This document shows positions 1-8,589 of a stretch of 17,782 bases of DNA, in pieces (within the stretch, counting starts at the first letter, position 1; each line of letters starts with the position of its first letter). The stretch spans positions 4,628 through 22,409 of the forward strand of contig QKYT01000455.1 of the NCBI GenBank assembly GCA_003550305.1, written 5' to 3'. The translations under genes were made by a program, and so were the position numbers. The notes beneath the pieces were generated by a model. It did no database searches. It was not told where the DNA came from and saw nothing but the letters and a program-made list of their open reading frames with translations. The DNA is from Glomus cerebriforme (lineage: Eukaryota; Glomeromycota; Glomeromycetes; Glomerales; Glomeraceae).

Positions 1-77
1 TTTACATTTCTTGTTCCATTTTGCCACAACGATTTAACTAACTCACGGCGTTGTTTAAGAGAGAGTTTTTGCGGCAT
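1..77 (-). CDS. Transposase N-terminus, Tc1/IS630-like (partial, runs off the window)
   Basis: The minus strand opens with ATG at 77 and stays open to the window edge, giving 25 codons that begin MPQKLSLKQRRELVKSLW. A basic, helix-forming start with an ELVKSLWQNGT-type segment is typical of the N-terminal helix-turn-helix of Tc1/mariner-IS630 transposases, which binds the terminal repeats before the DDE domain cuts and joins DNA. The catalytic domain would lie beyond base 1. The start is supported because a Tc1-like terminal repeat ends about 175 bases upstream of it (around 213-251). With only 25 residues visible, the family call depends on this short motif plus the nearby repeat. Confidence 0.6.
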   Translation of the reverse strand, partial: MPQKLSLKQRRELVKSLWQNGTRNV

Positions 78-251
78 GATGATATCATACTGGTCATAAG
101 ATGTCTGTGTGTCCACTAAATTTATGCAAGTTGATCGACATGATATAGTAAACAAGTAAACAAAAAATCAGGCCANGTTATCCAATTGGATCGATGTCGA
201 TCATTTGTTTGGTCACGTGATTTTTACTGCCAGTTTTTTCCGCCACTACTG
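1..251 (-). mobile_element. One end of a Tc1/mariner-like transposon
   Basis: Read on the minus strand, the element would begin at 251 with CAGTAGTGGCGG, flanked outside by TA at 252-253, which is the usual Tc1/mariner target duplication. The repeat continues inward through AAAAAACTGGCAG and TAAAAATCACGTGACC, then about 135 bases of leader and the transposase ATG at 77. The other end is outside the window, so the terminal inverted repeat cannot be confirmed by pairing. The CACGTGATTTTTAC motif inside this end (214-228) recurs in the next element at 311-325. Confidence 0.5.
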
Positions 252-292
252 TATGTGAATATAAAAAAAAAGAAAATTTCTAAGTTTACACA

Positions 293-605
293 GGGTGTCT
301 GAACATGGGTCACGTGATTTTTACTATATGATAATTTATCTCCCCTGTGTCACACCTTCTGTTTTCATTTTTTCTATTTATTCTAGAGACTTAGAAATTA
401 TTCGTCACATCCCTAATTTTGGCTGGATTTCATAATGCCGGCCAGAGTATCTTTTTTTGGAATATTGTACTATGTTACATGATCCAAAAGACAATTTTGT
501 TTCTCTCAAAAATTGAATTTTGGGTTACACGAAATTCCAAAAAAGGCAATTTTATTGCAGATTATTTAATTCCGGCCGGAATTATAACCCCATGTTCAGA
601 CACCC
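293..605. mobile_element. MITE-like non-autonomous element with 17-bp perfect TIRs
   Basis: GGGTGTCTGAACATGGG at 293-309 and its exact reverse complement at 589-605 bound a 313-bp segment. The inside is AT-rich; the only long open stretch (419-727, plus) runs out through the right repeat and looks like chance. The left repeat is followed by TCACGTGATTTTTAC, shared with the Tc1-like end at 213-231. No clear target-site duplication is visible, so the true ends could lie a few bases outside. The size and lack of a transposase fit a MITE. A perfect 18-bp palindrome sits at 567-584. Confidence 0.7.
567..584. repeat. 18-bp perfect palindrome centred on CCGGCCGG
   Basis: TAATTCCGGCCGGAATTA is its own reverse complement and lies just inside the right terminal repeat of the MITE-like element. 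A related GCCGGCC core occurs at 436-442. In AT-rich surroundings this GC core stands out. It contains CpG pairs and could form a cruciform, but no function is shown. Confidence 0.7.
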
Positions 606-2224
606 CATGTACAAATAGAAATTGCCAAAAAAAAATTATATTTAAAAAAAGTATTAATCATAGTCTCATCAGTAATCCTATAAATCCTATAATAATTAAA
701 ATTTTCACTACTACATTTTCTATATAGATTAGGATATTGATCCAATATCTTGTTACAGAAATAGAAGTGATCATAGGTTGGATTAATCCTATTTGCTTGA
801 GATGTAACTGATAAAATTATTTCTGCTAAAGTCATATGACTTTGATCATTATTATTGGTAATGGTTTTCAAAATTACATGAACCCAATCATTCAAATAAT
901 CTATAATATTTTGAATTTGTGTATTATTTAGTCTAGAAATATCACTCATGCTACAAGTAACTAACTTAATTCTATCAATCCCGACCCCTTTTTCTTCAAA
1001 TAGCATAAGAATATTTTTAGCTCTATGTGTTTGGATTTGCAAATTACCCAGAGTGACATTAGGTAAATACTGCAACATATCTTTGTATACCATTGATTTT
1101 GCTGTCTTATCTTTAGTCTTGCCATCAGCTATAATCTTTTTAACTTTTTCTTCGAACTTAAAGGAATAATGATACAAGCATAAGATTTCTTTTAGATCCA
1201 TTAATCCATTCTTATAGCCTTATCAATCCAATAAGCTAATTTTTGCATAGAGCCCTTAATTGCATTGTTTAAGATGGACTCATCATATAGTTCAACTGAT
1301 GCCACTGAAGAAATAGATCTAGAGAGATCATGCTTTAAAATTTGTTCAGTGACTTGATTTCTATCAAGTGGTTATATAGCAATTGGCTCAGACGTTTCAT
1401 CAGATAGGGCATCCTCGCTATCGGTATAAGTGATCATTTTTGTGTCACATGATAAGTTGTCCTGGGTCACTTTAATGTCTGCCCTCAATAGATGACGAAT
1501 CAGAAATATCATCACCTGTGCTAAGTGATAATGTCGAATCTTGATCGTTACCAATGGTAATGGTTTTTTTGTCACATGATAATTTCAAATCTACAGAAGT
1601 AATAGCCTGGATTTAATTTTTAGCTGACTCACGTAGAAGTTTCTTTTCCTTATTGTGTTACCTTATCCCATTACTAACACTTTTCTTATGTGCATCGTCC
1701 AAGAAAGTATCCATTTCCCTGTCCACCGATGATTTCTGATCACTCACACAAGATGGTAGAGATTGGTCCTACTTTTCTTGACTATAGTCAAGAATCGATA
1801 GTAAATTATCATCAGATGAAGAATTTTCAGTGAAATACTTTTCAGTGCTTTCCACCTCTACTTTTATCTCTACATCCAAGTATATGCAAGAAGATGAGGC
1901 TGATGGCTTTGCAATCACTTCCTTATCATTCTTTAATTGTCCATCTACTACTATGGAACTCTGTTTTACTATTGCAAGTCTGGTCTCAAGCTCTGTATTT
2001 TTTTGCTCTAGTTCTTCGACTCTAACATTGCGCCTTGCATTCTCCTCGATAATCTGTCTCAGCTTAGCATTTTCAGCCTCAACCTCTGCAACCTTCTTTC
2101 TAAGTTCAGGAATCTCAGCATTCTCACCCTCAATTTCAGCAAACTTCTTCCTGAGTTCGGCAATCTCAACTAAGAGTTTAGCATTTAACTCTTTTAGTGA
2201 ATCAATAGATTATGCATTTGACAT
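596..2224 (-). pseudogene. Coiled-coil family gene, copy 1, multiply disrupted
   Basis: The start is ATG at 2224 (MSNA...). Residues from about 8 to 110 form a heptad-rich coiled coil (ELRKKF, EIEGENAEI, ELEQKNTELETRLAIV), then come a Ser/Asp-rich linker and a DTFLDDAHKKSVS motif. The C-terminal part (ORF 596-1201, 201 codons) has KDKTAKSMVYKDMLQYLP, a THRAKNILMLF segment and SDISRLNNTQIQNIIDYL, which I recognise as a repeated Rhizophagus protein of unknown function. Breaks seen: TAA at codon 5 (2210-2212), further in-frame stops through 1380-1790, a frame change near 1480-1490, and an 8-base ATGGAT-type duplication at 1193-1209 that splits off the last 201 codons. The reading frame ends inside the right TIR of the adjacent MITE-like element, so the normal 3' end is probably missing. 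It is not expected to make full-length protein. Confidence 0.75.
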
Positions 2225-2421
2225 GATCGATAACACTTGTTTAGTACATTAAATATTCAAATTAAATAATAAAAGATCACGTGTCCATTCCAATTTGGAA
2301 CACAGATTACTTTACCAAGAAAAATTTTTATTATTATATACGAGAAATAAATACAAAGCTCGGGACTTTGCCTGGGATACATAAAGTTTCTATGCTAGTG
2401 ATTGCGGACTAATATACTTGA
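2225..2421 (-). promoter_or_regulatory. Spacer of module 1 with CACGTG-led palindromic element
   Basis: This 197-bp spacer separates the SAM/nuclease pseudogene from the coiled-coil start. It has CACGTG at 2278-2283 followed by a weak palindrome TTCCAATTTGGAA at 2293-2305, about 55-85 bases upstream of the coiled-coil ATG. The stretch AATAAATACAAA...CGGGACTTTGCC (about 2347-2372) is nearly the same in the two other module spacers (about 11600-11625 and 15759-15790). Shared position suggests an upstream control region or a conserved repeat end; function is inferred only. Confidence 0.45.
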
Positions 2422-3532
2422 TTATTTTTTTGAATAATAACCCTCTATCCTAACCTTCTTCCTGTCAGGTTCTTCCTTCGCACATGCCCTATCCTTTAAC
2501 AAACCCACAATTATTCCTAAAACCTCTTTCACGTTATTACATAGTGATTTGTATGTGTTGGAGTTTGGGTCCAAGGCCTTCTTAGCAAATTTGATCGAAT
2601 ACACAGTGTCACTTGCCTTGAATATTTTTTCAGGGCTATATAAAAGAAAATGCTAATCCTGGCCTGTTATGACGATACTATATAGATAGTCAAAATCATC
2701 ATCGCCCCGCTTTCTCTTCCTCTTATTCGACTCACATGCGCTCTTAAGTTGTTTGATATTCTGTGCGAAGCCTACAGGAACTTTATGTTGCTTGTCTTCC
2801 GTGATGCATATAAGGTCCTCAACTTTCTAGAGTGAAGGATGATGAATTAGTATATTGACTAAAGTCAGATTTCTCAAACATCCAAAATAAAATTATTCAC
2901 CTACCTTGATTGCATAATCGACCTGACCTTTACTTTCTTCACCAACTATTCCATATTAAGAACACATGCTAAGCTCCTTATTTGTTTCATCCATAACGAT
3001 ATGGATGGAAGCGTGAAGAAGTGCTACTACATATTCATTACACATAGCCTCCAAGCTATCCGGTTGTAAAATTCCGTAGGAGCGCAACCTACCCAAAATC
3101 TCTTCCATGCAACGCTTGAAAACCTTATTACTATCTTGAATTTCATATGTTGGGAGGAGAAGAGCGGAATAGAATCTATACCATCAGAGTTAAGACCATA
3201 TTCCGCTAACACCTCACTCAAACTGAGGTACGAGGAGAACGCTTTTAATTTTTTCTCCTTACAGTCCTTAGCGAAGTCCGCAAGCCTTAACGCAGGTCCA
3301 GCCTTCATATTTATATCTTTGAAATCTTGCTTGGTCATTTTGAGAAAATTACGGGCCAGCTATCTTTTCATTGCGAATAATTTTTTTGTTATCCTAAGCC
3401 CTGTTCCCACAAAAATTTGATAAGCTTGACCGTGTCATATTTTTTAATTTCATCTGCTAACGAGACTGTCTCATTTCTAGCAACAGAAGTAGAGGTGAAA
3501 ACTGGAGTATAAGGTGTACTAGTTTCAGACAT
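2422..3532 (-). pseudogene. SAM-like + PD-(D/E)XK nuclease family gene, copy 1, disrupted
   Basis: Starts MSETSTPYTPVFTSTSVARN at 3532. A SAM-like helical domain follows (LIKFLWEQGLG, then MTKQDFKDINMKAGPALRLADFAK), then a linker. Last is a restriction-endonuclease-fold signature: GEES..GQVDYAIK just before a 78-nt intron (2827-2904, GTAGGT...CTCTAG) and ICITEDK just after it, giving Asp and Glu-x-Lys as candidate metal-binding and catalytic residues. The C-terminus is basic (RKKVRIEGYYSKK). Breaks seen: TAA at 3389-3391, an extra C near 3351-3357 (GGCCCGT where the frame needs GGCCGT), a frame change near 3140-3170, TAA at 2956-2958 (one transition from CAA) and TAG at 2653-2655 (one transition from TGG). 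The role of the intact family is unknown to me; DNA cleavage is inferred from the motif. Confidence 0.8.
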
Positions 3533-3890
3533 ACAACTATAATTCAACCATGTCTGTTACTGAAAGTTTGAACAAATAGATTAATTGGATCGAAGATGCT
3601 ATTAAAGATGAATACTTTAGATATTTTGAATACAATAATTTTAGTAATATTCAAGAGAGTGAGATAAAAATTTATTTCTGTTCGGGAAAAAAAATACTGG
3701 GCGTTAATATAGGTTTTTATATCACACAGGCATTGCATCATTTCACATGACCCGTTTCTTATGTAATACATTCGATAAAATAATACTTTATTTATGAAAT
3801 AAATCGTTGCCGGAAGCTAGTTTAACAATATATAAATATTGGCCAAAGGCGCTATGCACGACTATATCGCTATTACAGTGAATAAAAATA
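3533..3890. other. Intergenic, no supported gene
   Basis: There are only short open frames without recognisable content, including a 75-codon minus frame at 3544-3771 with poor protein character. From about 3700 upward the sequence matches the second copy of the duplicated block at about 8710 (for example TATCACACAGGCAT against ATGTCGCACAGGCAT). Confidence 0.5.
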
Positions 3891-4870
3891 CTAGTTATCT
3901 TTGCTTAATACCTCTGGCACTGTTTCAGTAAGAGAGTACACGATAACATTGATTCCCTTTTCACCGGAATAGATAGGTTGAGGCTGTGTGGGAAAATGAA
4001 TAAAATTCTATCTTGCAGTTCTATTTCTACTATGAATACGTTGTTGTTTCTTAAGGTTTGGATTAAAACACTATCAGCTACGAACCTAACCTTATATAAA
4101 GCTAAACTGGTTGGATCAATATCTTGAAATCGATCTAGATGACAGTTTCTGATTGCCTCCACAAGAGAAGAGACTCGATTGTTATTAGCGTTAGATATTG
4201 GTACTCCAAAAATATTATTCACATCCTCGTCAGGAATTAAACAGTTAAGAAAAATGTCTCCACCTTCGACTAACTTGTCAAAGTTTGATTTATCAGATGT
4301 TTTGGACTTATCAGACATCTTGCTTTCCTAAAAACAAGAGCCCACAGTGAGAAACTTCCACTCGCATGTATACATAACTTCAGGCATGTACATACCTTAT
4401 TTTTGTATTATTTTTACGGGAATGTTTTTTGTGGAAAGTTGGCTGAACTTCCACATACCACTACATGCTTTATATCTTGCTGGAAAAAAGATAAGGAGGT
4501 ATAAAGCGTAATTAGTATTGTTGTATGATACCAAGAGTTTCATGAAAGCACATGCAAATAAAACTTTCGTACCTTTTTACATAGAGATTTACTTGCAAGA
4601 CACAAACTTGGCTTTACGTCTGGTGATCTCAAAATTGCGAGTTCCTCAGCCCTTCATAGCATATACTTTCATCGGCACTATTTACTTTTAAGGTAGGTCC
4701 TGTATTGCGTCTAGACGCTCTTTCACATTTTTCATATTTTTGTTCTTAGTACGCACAACTTTTCAAAATTAATATGTAGTTCTGCTATACAATCCTTGTC
4801 GTACAAGGGTACAGCAAAATTTTTCCGAGATGGTGATCATTACTCTGCCTAAAAATAAATGACTGCGGTT
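3700..4870. repeat. Duplicated block, copy A (partner 8700-9710)
   Basis: Long stretches align with copy B in the same orientation. Examples are GCGTAATTAGTATTGTTGTA (about 4508-4527 against 9319-9338), AAAGTTGGCTGAACTT (4435 against 9257), ATCTCAAAATTGCGA (4626 against 9437) and GTCCTGTATTGCGT (4697 against 9507). By eye the identity is high outside the coding part and lower inside it. Each copy carries a CRN-header-like gene on the minus strand plus about 500 bases upstream of that gene. Confidence 0.8.
3891..4318 (-). pseudogene. CRN-type ubiquitin-like header gene, copy A, probable frameshift near its end
   Basis: ATG at 4318 opens 137 codons ending at 3905. Residues 21-77 look like a Crinkler header: DIFLNCLIPDED strand, a central helix SSLVEAIRN, FQDIDPTSLALYKV with the header's L-x-L-(W/Y)-K-V motif at 72-77. 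After about residue 103 the annotated frame turns unlike the family, while the neighbouring frame reads YSGEKGINVIVYSLTETVP and stops at 3891-3893. The INVIV segment resembles the conserved strand at the end of CRN headers (HVLVxxP-like). I infer a one-base indel near 3985-4005, or a small unrecognised intron. No effector domain follows, so this is at most a header-only protein. Confidence 0.6.
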
Positions 4871-5070
4871 ATGCACAATCATATGATACAGTGGCGTAGT
4901 TAATGTTTTATCATAACGGTTTTTTTATGCTTGAAGTACAAATGTTCATGCATGTGACAAATCTTTAGATTCAGATTTAACAAACAAATAAATAAACATC
5001 AAAACTATTTTTGGATATCATGAATCCTAAAAAAGATATGTAATGTGTTGCAAAATAAATTATTAACCGC

Positions 5071-5110
5071 AAATGACAGAATTGTCATTTAGAAATGATA
5101 TATATCATTT
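5071..5110. repeat. Two adjacent palindromes, AAATGA...TCATTT
   Basis: AAATGACA-gaat-TGTCATTT at 5071-5090 is an 8-bp-arm inverted repeat. AAATGATATATATCATTT at 5093-5110 is a perfect 18-bp palindrome. They share the AAATGA/TCATTT ends and are separated by two bases, about 340-380 bp upstream of the CRN-protease ATG. They could bind a dimeric factor or form cruciforms, or be chance in AT-rich DNA. Confidence 0.55.
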
Positions 5111-5224
5111 TGATTAGTCAAATAACATCATAATTTTTCCAATTAGATGGATATCTGTTTTTATTTTTAGATCAATTTATATTTTACTAATTACTCTTAC
5201 TCATTTGAATACTTCATTTTATTG

Positions 5225-5256
5225 GTTACTAATTGTGTTAATACAATCTGAGTAAC
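5225..5256. repeat. Inverted repeat GTTACT...AGTAAC
   Basis: GTTACT (5225-5230), ATTGT (5232-5236), a GTTAAT loop, ACAAT (5243-5247) and AGTAAC (5251-5256) pair as an interrupted hairpin. It lies about 195-225 bp before the 5450 start codon. No function is established. Confidence 0.35.
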
Positions 5257-5449
5257 GATAAAATCCTATGAATCACTTTTTTTAAATTAATTTTATAAAC
5301 TTTTTTTTACTATGTTTATATCATTACATTATTTGCTATATCAAACTACCAATTAAATATAATTCAAAAGAAAAATTGACCTGAATCCTTATTCAGAACC
5401 TTCAAAAAGCTAATAAAAAAAATATCGTTACAGAAAATATTTTTTCAAA

Positions 5450-7338
5450 ATGATTTTATCCTTAAATTGTTTATTTCTGGAAGAAGCTCCTATCCGATCT
5501 ATTCCAGTTATTATTGGTGAAGAAATTACTGTTGGCAATAATAGGATCAAATATGAAAAAATTACAATTTCAAATATCAAGTCTCTTATCTTGTCTGAAA
5601 AAGGAATTAGTTGTTATCTTGACAACCTGAATCTTTGGAAGGTTAAACTTGTTATTGTCAACGAGAATGACAAGGTGCTTAAAATATCTTCTACCGAAGA
5701 TGACATTAAAGAAAAACTTGGAGGCGAATTGATGAACTTTCAATCAAGTCTTGGTAAATATTTCAATGAGAATAGTTTCAAAGATGAGGAGAGCGAGTCT
5801 GTCATTCACATCATCGTGCAACTTCCGACCTTCACCATGACCCTCACCATTGTTCTTACCAATGAACCAGAGGCTAAATTTACGAATCTCATTCACGATA
5901 ACCTGACAAAACTCACAGCAGGGGAATTAAACAGATTCTGGGAAGAAGATTTAGGTCGATTAAAGCAGGAGTCGCAGAATAAAGATAATGAAGAACAAAA
6001 GGAAGGAATTTTTTTATTGAGGCAACTTGAAGAATGGCTACTTGAGCATAGCCTTGATGCTGAGGATAGACCTGGATTATACAAGAATTCTGGTGATGAT
6101 ATTGAAATTATTCGTAATGAGAGATTGCTTGGATCTATAAGAATGTGAAGAAAATGTTATATTGAGAACAAGAAACATCATGCAGATTCTACGATGAAGT
6201 CAGAATTGAAACATGATGCAGATTTATCTGAAATATTGACACCTATGATGTGACTAGAGGAAAAAAGTCAGTCCACTGCAAAATATATCAGTGATCAGGA
6301 AATACTTCCAATTATATCAGGCACTGGCATGTTACCATGATTTTTAACTCTTTCAAATAAATTTTGGAGTACATATATAAAGGATACTCCATCTTTGTCT
6401 TATATGAACCCAGGAATAGTTAATAGAATACCGGCCATAATTGCTTATGTTCATGTACCCAAAGGTACGCCAGTTGAACTCCCTGCAGAGTTTGAAGAAT
6501 ATCCTGTATTTATAAACTACGGAGTTATAGAACCAGCAAGTCCTGTAGCTCTTTCACCCGGTATCAGCATTGGTAGTACAAGTGCTTGTACGTTAGGAGC
6601 ACTGTTTAAAAATGAAACTGAACCAGAAAAAAGCTTTATACTTACAACGAAGCATAGCATTGGAAATACTAACAGTATTGTGATTCAGCCGGGTAATTCT
6701 GATGCCGAAAAAGTATGTACACAATGAAGTTTTGACATTATTTTTCTTCTTACTAATATTTTTTTTGATAATAAGGGGTATGCCACTTGTGCTAAGGTAT
6801 CAGAATATAATTTTTATGGTATTATATATGAAGATGATGATGCAATTTTGCTTGATTATGCTTTCTGCGAGGTTATTAATAGTGAAATAGCATCTACTAA
6901 TAATATCCCAATTCAGTGTGAAATTTGTATAAATAATACGAAGGATTTTGTGAGTGGCCGTGAAAATGAATATGACATTTATAAAGTTAGTAGGACAACA
7001 AATTATACTGAAGGAGTGGTAGTGGATAGATTGGAAACTTTTTTAAATCGTAAATTTGGTATTGTAAAAACTTTAATCATTAGAAACTCCAAAAAATATT
7101 TGGTAAGTATCTGTTTAGCAAAGATTGTTTGGGCTTGTTTCCAGATTGTTTTTTTCTCATCATCCTATGTATAGGTGCTCCTGGAGATTCAGGTTCTCCA
7201 GTTTTCGATAAACATAATACATTGTGGGGAATTCTTCAAGGAATTTCTTCGGACGGTTCAATGGTATCAGTTGTTCCCATTCATCTGATTTTAAAACATG
7301 TTCAAAGAGAGTTTGAAGTAAGTTTTAAACTTATATGA
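5450..7338 (+). pseudogene. CRN header fused to trypsin-like (S1) serine protease, three in-frame TGAs
   Basis: The header opens MILSLNCLFLEEAP, with LNLWKV at residues 61-65 and HIIVQLP at 120-126, the expected end strand of a Crinkler ubiquitin-like header. The same frame continues through TGA at 6146, 6251 and 6338 (codons 233, 268, 297) with no TAA or TAG, then into a chymotrypsin-fold protease: TTKHS with His402 (6653), LLDYAF with Asp448 (6854), APGDSGSPV with Ser537 (7189). Spacings of 46 and 89 residues are close to the chymotrypsin 57-102-195 layout. Exons: 5450-6712, 6776-7106, 7175-7338; introns of 63 and 68 nt (GTATGT...AAG and GTATCT...TAG). A further intron at 7318-7360 (GTAAGT...AAG) is possible and would change the last residues. 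If the TGAs are real, the header ORF (5450-6148, 232 aa) and protease are separated. Without them, an effector delivering a protease is the natural reading. Confidence 0.7.
7103..7112 (+). other. Overlapping tandem splice donors of protease intron 2
   Basis: TTG|GTAAGTATCTG offers GT at 7103 and GT at 7107. Only the weaker-looking second donor (GTATCT) joins in frame to the acceptor at 7174, giving LVS-APGDSGSPV; the consensus GTAAGT donor shifts the frame and loses the catalytic serine. This is a four-base GTNNGT tandem-donor arrangement. Confidence 0.55.
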
Positions 7339-7599
7339 GTGAATTTTAATTGTATATAAGAGGCCTCTGTTTCCAAATTTGTATTGAAATGCACAATATA
7401 ATAATCAGAAAAGTATAGTGTTAACACGTGTAAAAATACTGGCAAATAAAAATGTTTTGCGTAGTTTGCATTGCTTTCGTCATGATTTTTTGCTCGACAT
7501 ATATTTTTGCTGTAGTAAATCCTGCAAAAATTAGCCGTGTTGCTTACATGTTTCCCAAAAGTTCTTTCATTACGTTGTTAGTATGAAACATTACTGCGC

Positions 7600-7930
7600 C
7601 GATTTACTGTGCCGTACTGTGCCACTCTATGATCGTGATTTCCATGATCACGGTGATCTTAATGATAGTAGTGATATTAATGATCTTAGTGATAGTTAAG
7701 ATAGTTAGGATAGTAAAGATCTTTATTATATTTATTATATTTAAGATAGTTAATATCTTTTTATTATATTTTATTTTTGTATAAATATCCTGAGAATTTT
7801 ATTAAGTTCTCCTCAGTTCTTGTAACTTCAATAAAAATAACAAAATATCTTTTTATCTTAAAATTCCTATACCGTTTATCAAATTAAAGAGCGAACTGTA
7901 CTTAATAAACATAAAATATTGTTACCTCTA
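7600..7930 (+). mobile_element. Possible solo LTR
   Basis: The order of signals resembles a short retrotransposon LTR: a GAT-repeat-rich 5' part, then TGTATAAATATCC (TATA-like, about 7778-7790), a CTCCTCAGTTCTTG segment about 20 bases on, and AATAAAAATAACAAA about 20 bases further as a polyadenylation-like signal. I could not fix the TG...CA ends or a target-site duplication, and no internal retroelement domain flanks it. I recall similar GAT-rich LTRs in Rhizophagus, but that is memory, not a comparison. Confidence 0.3.
7630..7765 (+). repeat. Degenerate GAT/TAGTGAT and TTATAT low-complexity tract
   Basis: The tract is built from variants of GTGAT, TTAATGAT, TAGTGATA, then GATAGTTA repeats and TTATTATATT units. 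The period is irregular (about 9-12 bases), so this is a decayed minisatellite rather than a clean tandem array. It also contains nested GATC/CACGGTGATC inverted pieces around 7632-7660. Confidence 0.55.
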
Positions 7931-8463
7931 TCGTAATAAACTTAATTAATTTTTCATTTTCGAATATAAAGAAGAAAAGTTAAAAATAAAGGAATCAAGA
8001 ATACGATTAGACGTAACAACGTACGCAAGATACTTCCGATTTGCATTCTGCGGATTATGATATGGCAAAGTAGAGATTTTATCCTACCCGCGTTAGTTCG
8101 CCCAAAGTTACGTGTATAGTTTATCCCTGAAATGGTAAAAATGGGTGATTAATGTAGTTCATCTACTGCATTACAAATCTTGATCGGTCTGGATTTAGCG
8201 AATCTAGAATCATATACGACTTATTAATGACATTGATCAATTTCATACAAAAACCGTAACTGCTTTTAAATGGTAATGATAACAGGATTCTCCATTACAC
8301 ACGCAAAATCCTTTGATCACACCGCATTTAGGCATTGTCCTGATTTTCTTCTGATCGGCATAAAAAATCGTCTTCGCTAAACCGTAATTCATCAAATTTT
8401 CTCTTTAGCATTCTCCATTAGACATAGGAAAAAAGTAAGATAAAAATCTTTAACTGTTACTAT

Positions 8464-8589
8464 CTAAAAAGTTCTAGTGATCTGCCAATAAATCCACATA
8501 CTACTTTTTCCTTTCTCAAGTTCAACATTCTTTTTCTCAAGCTTTGCAATACGCTGTTTCAAAACATCAAGTTCGGGGTTAGTTGTCAC
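8464..8589 (-). pseudogene. Coiled-coil fragment
   Basis: The minus frame TTNPELDVLKQRIAKLEKK is followed by NVELEKGKSS, then a stop at 8464-8466. There is no in-frame ATG; stop codons precede it. The heptad pattern and LEKKNVELE wording match the N-terminal coiled coils of the gene family at 2224, 11476 and 15561, so this is probably a short detached piece of that family or of a relative. Confidence 0.45.

Larger units (their letters stand above)
4871..5449. other. AT-rich intergenic region upstream of the CRN-protease gene
   Basis: There is no coding sequence I can support. It holds three inverted repeats, listed separately (5071-5090, 5093-5110, 5225-5256), and many homopolymer T and A tracts. 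It should include the promoter of the gene starting at 5450, but I see no convincing TATA box at a fixed distance. Confidence 0.4.
7339..8463. other. Long intergenic region, no gene recognised
   Basis: Reading both strands I find no open frame with recognisable protein content. It contains the GAT-rich tract at 7630-7765 and a possible solo LTR around 7600-7930. From 7950 to 8460 the sequence is ordinary-looking, slightly less AT-rich DNA with no motif I can name. Confidence 0.4.

Noticed and set aside
948..1169. 73-codon plus-strand open frame
   Set aside because: It lies fully antisense to the C-terminal part of copy 1 of the coiled-coil family and has no recognisable features.
1830..2252. 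140-codon plus-strand open frame rich in Ser, Phe and Leu
   Set aside because: It is the antisense of the coiled-coil pseudogene, whose minus-strand text is clearly protein-like. The Ser/Leu richness is the mirror of Glu/Lys heptads.
6146..6340. TGA read as selenocysteine or as tryptophan by a variant code
   Set aside because: No selenocysteine insertion element is apparent, and other genes here use TGA as a normal stop or a clear break. Decay or an intron is simpler.
6145..6382. A single intron removing all three TGAs (GTGAAG donor near 6145, AG near 6369 or 6382)
   Set aside because: Not excluded, but the segment reads as protein and lacks TAA and TAG, the donor is weak, and it would be three times longer than other introns in the gene. 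Kept as an alternative in the finding.
7632..7660. GATC/CACGGTGATC hairpins as a CRISPR-like or terminator structure
   Set aside because: Repeats are irregular and short, without uniform spacers, and the window is eukaryotic.
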